Source of the DNA: a virus
Reading direction: 5' to 3' (one strand)
IMG/VR virus record: IMGVR_UViG_3300046477_000269
Location: 1-44,117 of that record
Length of the DNA stretch: 44,117 bases
This document shows positions 43,483 to 44,117 of this stretch, in pieces (the stretch's first letter is position 1; each line of letters opens with the position of its first letter). The position numbers and the translations under genes were made by a program. The notes below the pieces were generated by a model. The model worked only from the letters and a program-made list of their open reading frames with translations. It was not told the DNA's origin and did not search any database.

Positions 43483-44117
43483 CGATCGTCTACCTGACCA
43501 GCGCCGATACATCACCGTGGACTGTCCCTGGCGACTGGAACAACTCCAACAACACCATTGAGTGCATTGGCGGCGGTGGCGCTGGTTCCAATCCAGTCTT
43601 CAACACATCTAACGGGGCCGGTGCTGCCGGTGGACACTACGCTAAATCCAGCAATGTCTCTCTGTCTGGAACAGCAGCGTTCGTTGTCGGACTCGGCGGC
43701 TCGACAAATGGCGCTTCTGGAGGGTCTACCTATTTCAATGGCGCCAGTCTTGCTGGTTCGAGTTGCGGCGCCCAGGGCGGCAACGGAGCTACTGCTAACA
43801 CGCCAGGTTCTGCGGGCACTACGACCAACGATGTCGGGAATATCAGCAAGGTAACGGGTGGTGCTGGTGGCGCACAGGACGATGGGGGCACCGGGAGTTC
43901 TGGCGGGGGTGGTGCTGGGGGGCCCAATGGCGCAGGGGCCACTGGCGGAGCCAACACGGGGGCTAGTGCGAGCAACGCAGGGTCCGGGGGTGGCGGGGAT
44001 AGCGGCGGCAGTGCTGGCGTTACTCAAGGCAACGGTTCCACAGGATCGAATGGTGGTGCGGCCCAGGACTCGACAGCCGGGGGTACCGGGGGAAATCCAC
44101 AGACCAATGGAACGGCA
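43479..44117 (+). CDS. Glycine-rich tail protein, 5' part (continues at 142)
   Basis: The gene starts with ATG 43479, overlapping the previous stop, with MTIVYLTSADTSPWTVPGDW, then NNSNNTIECIGGGGAGS, a start common to glycine-rich phage tail proteins (a WTVPxDW...IECIGGGGxG pattern). About 90 residues with normal composition precede the Gly-rich shaft. Its end lies beyond the window's last base and continues without frame change from position 142, giving about 344 residues. Confidence 0.87.
   Translation, partial: MTIVYLTSADTSPWTVPGDWNNSNNTIECIGGGGAGSNPVFNTSNGAGAAGGHYAKSSNVSLSGTAAFVVGLGGSTNGASGGSTYFNGASLAGSSCGAQGGNGATANTPGSAGTTTNDVGNISKVTGGAGGAQDDGGTGSSGGGGAGGPNGAGATGGANTGASASNAGSGGGGDSGGSAGVTQGNGSTGSNGGAAQDSTAGGTGGNPQTNGTA
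43977..44117. repeat. Right copy of the terminal direct repeat
   Basis: Matches 1-141 with an offset of 43,976. The last 126 bases are identical. The three differing bases (43979, 43985, 43991) are silent third positions, which suggests mixed strains in the sample rather than random error. Removing one copy gives the circular unit. Confidence 0.93.

Noticed and set aside
1-44117. CRISPR arrays, insertion sequences, diversity-generating retroelement
   Set aside because: No regularly spaced repeats, transposase or reverse transcriptase were seen. The SGxY repeats are protein modules and not a CRISPR array.

Overview
The window is a complete, circularly permuted tailed-phage genome. The first 141 bases recur at the last 141 (126 bp exact, three silent differences at the outer edge), and one glycine-rich tail gene runs off the right end and continues in frame from the left end. 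The unit genome is therefore about 43,976 bp. The virion genes match the P22/Sf6-type podovirus plan: small and large terminase, a 794-residue P22-like portal, scaffold, P22 gp5-like coat, gp4-like tail accessory factor, gp10-like DNA-stabilisation protein, three ejection-type proteins and a pectate-lyase-fold tailspike. A lambda-R-type endolysin and a nested Rz/Rz1 spanin pair point to a Gram-negative, probably proteobacterial, host. No contig name or host marker is present, so the host is inferred.

Layout on the circle. (1) Late rightward block, 33.7 kb through the junction to 20.8 kb: terS, two small zinc proteins, terL, portal, an HNH homing-type gene, a virion protein, large fibre/adhesin genes, the glycine-rich protein crossing the junction, a beta-helix protein, scaffold, coat, a tandemly duplicated virion gene, head-tail connectors, ejection proteins, two appendage proteins sharing an anchor domain, three membrane proteins, endolysin, spanins. 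A consensus-like promoter with a 14-bp palindrome in its spacer starts the scaffold-coat operon. (2) A reversed cluster of three tRNA genes with its own promoter sits between endolysin and spanin. (3) Leftward early block, 27.3 to 20.8 kb: about twenty very small, tightly coupled genes, mostly unrecognised, with NinB, an HNH/DUF968-like protein and several zinc ribbons. (4) A divergent control region at 27.35-27.45 kb with two perfect -35 boxes and three 14-bp operator-like sites, next to a Cro-like HTH gene. (5) Rightward early/middle block, 27.46 to 33.15 kb: HTH, zinc protein, RNA-ligase-like protein, GIY-YIG endonuclease, beta-class DNA methyltransferase, C5 methyltransferase overlapped over nearly its whole length by a second open frame, a roughly 600-nt structured non-coding stretch, a replication-O-like C-terminal protein, a PD-(D/E)XK nuclease and a terminator.

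The most notable region is 31199-31810. It has no convincing gene, is preceded by a TTGACA-N17-TCCAAT promoter inside the end of dcm, and folds by eye into several long stems, including an 18-bp uninterrupted helix and a 29-position helix enclosing a multi-branched loop. It looks like a large ornate phage RNA of the general GOLLD/ROOL kind, but I cannot assign it to a family. Other items worth following are the methyltransferase frame overlap, the three-operator switch without any integrase, the odd tRNAs, and an RNA ligase in a phage that carries tRNAs and this RNA. No DNA polymerase, helicase, primase or integrase was recognised.
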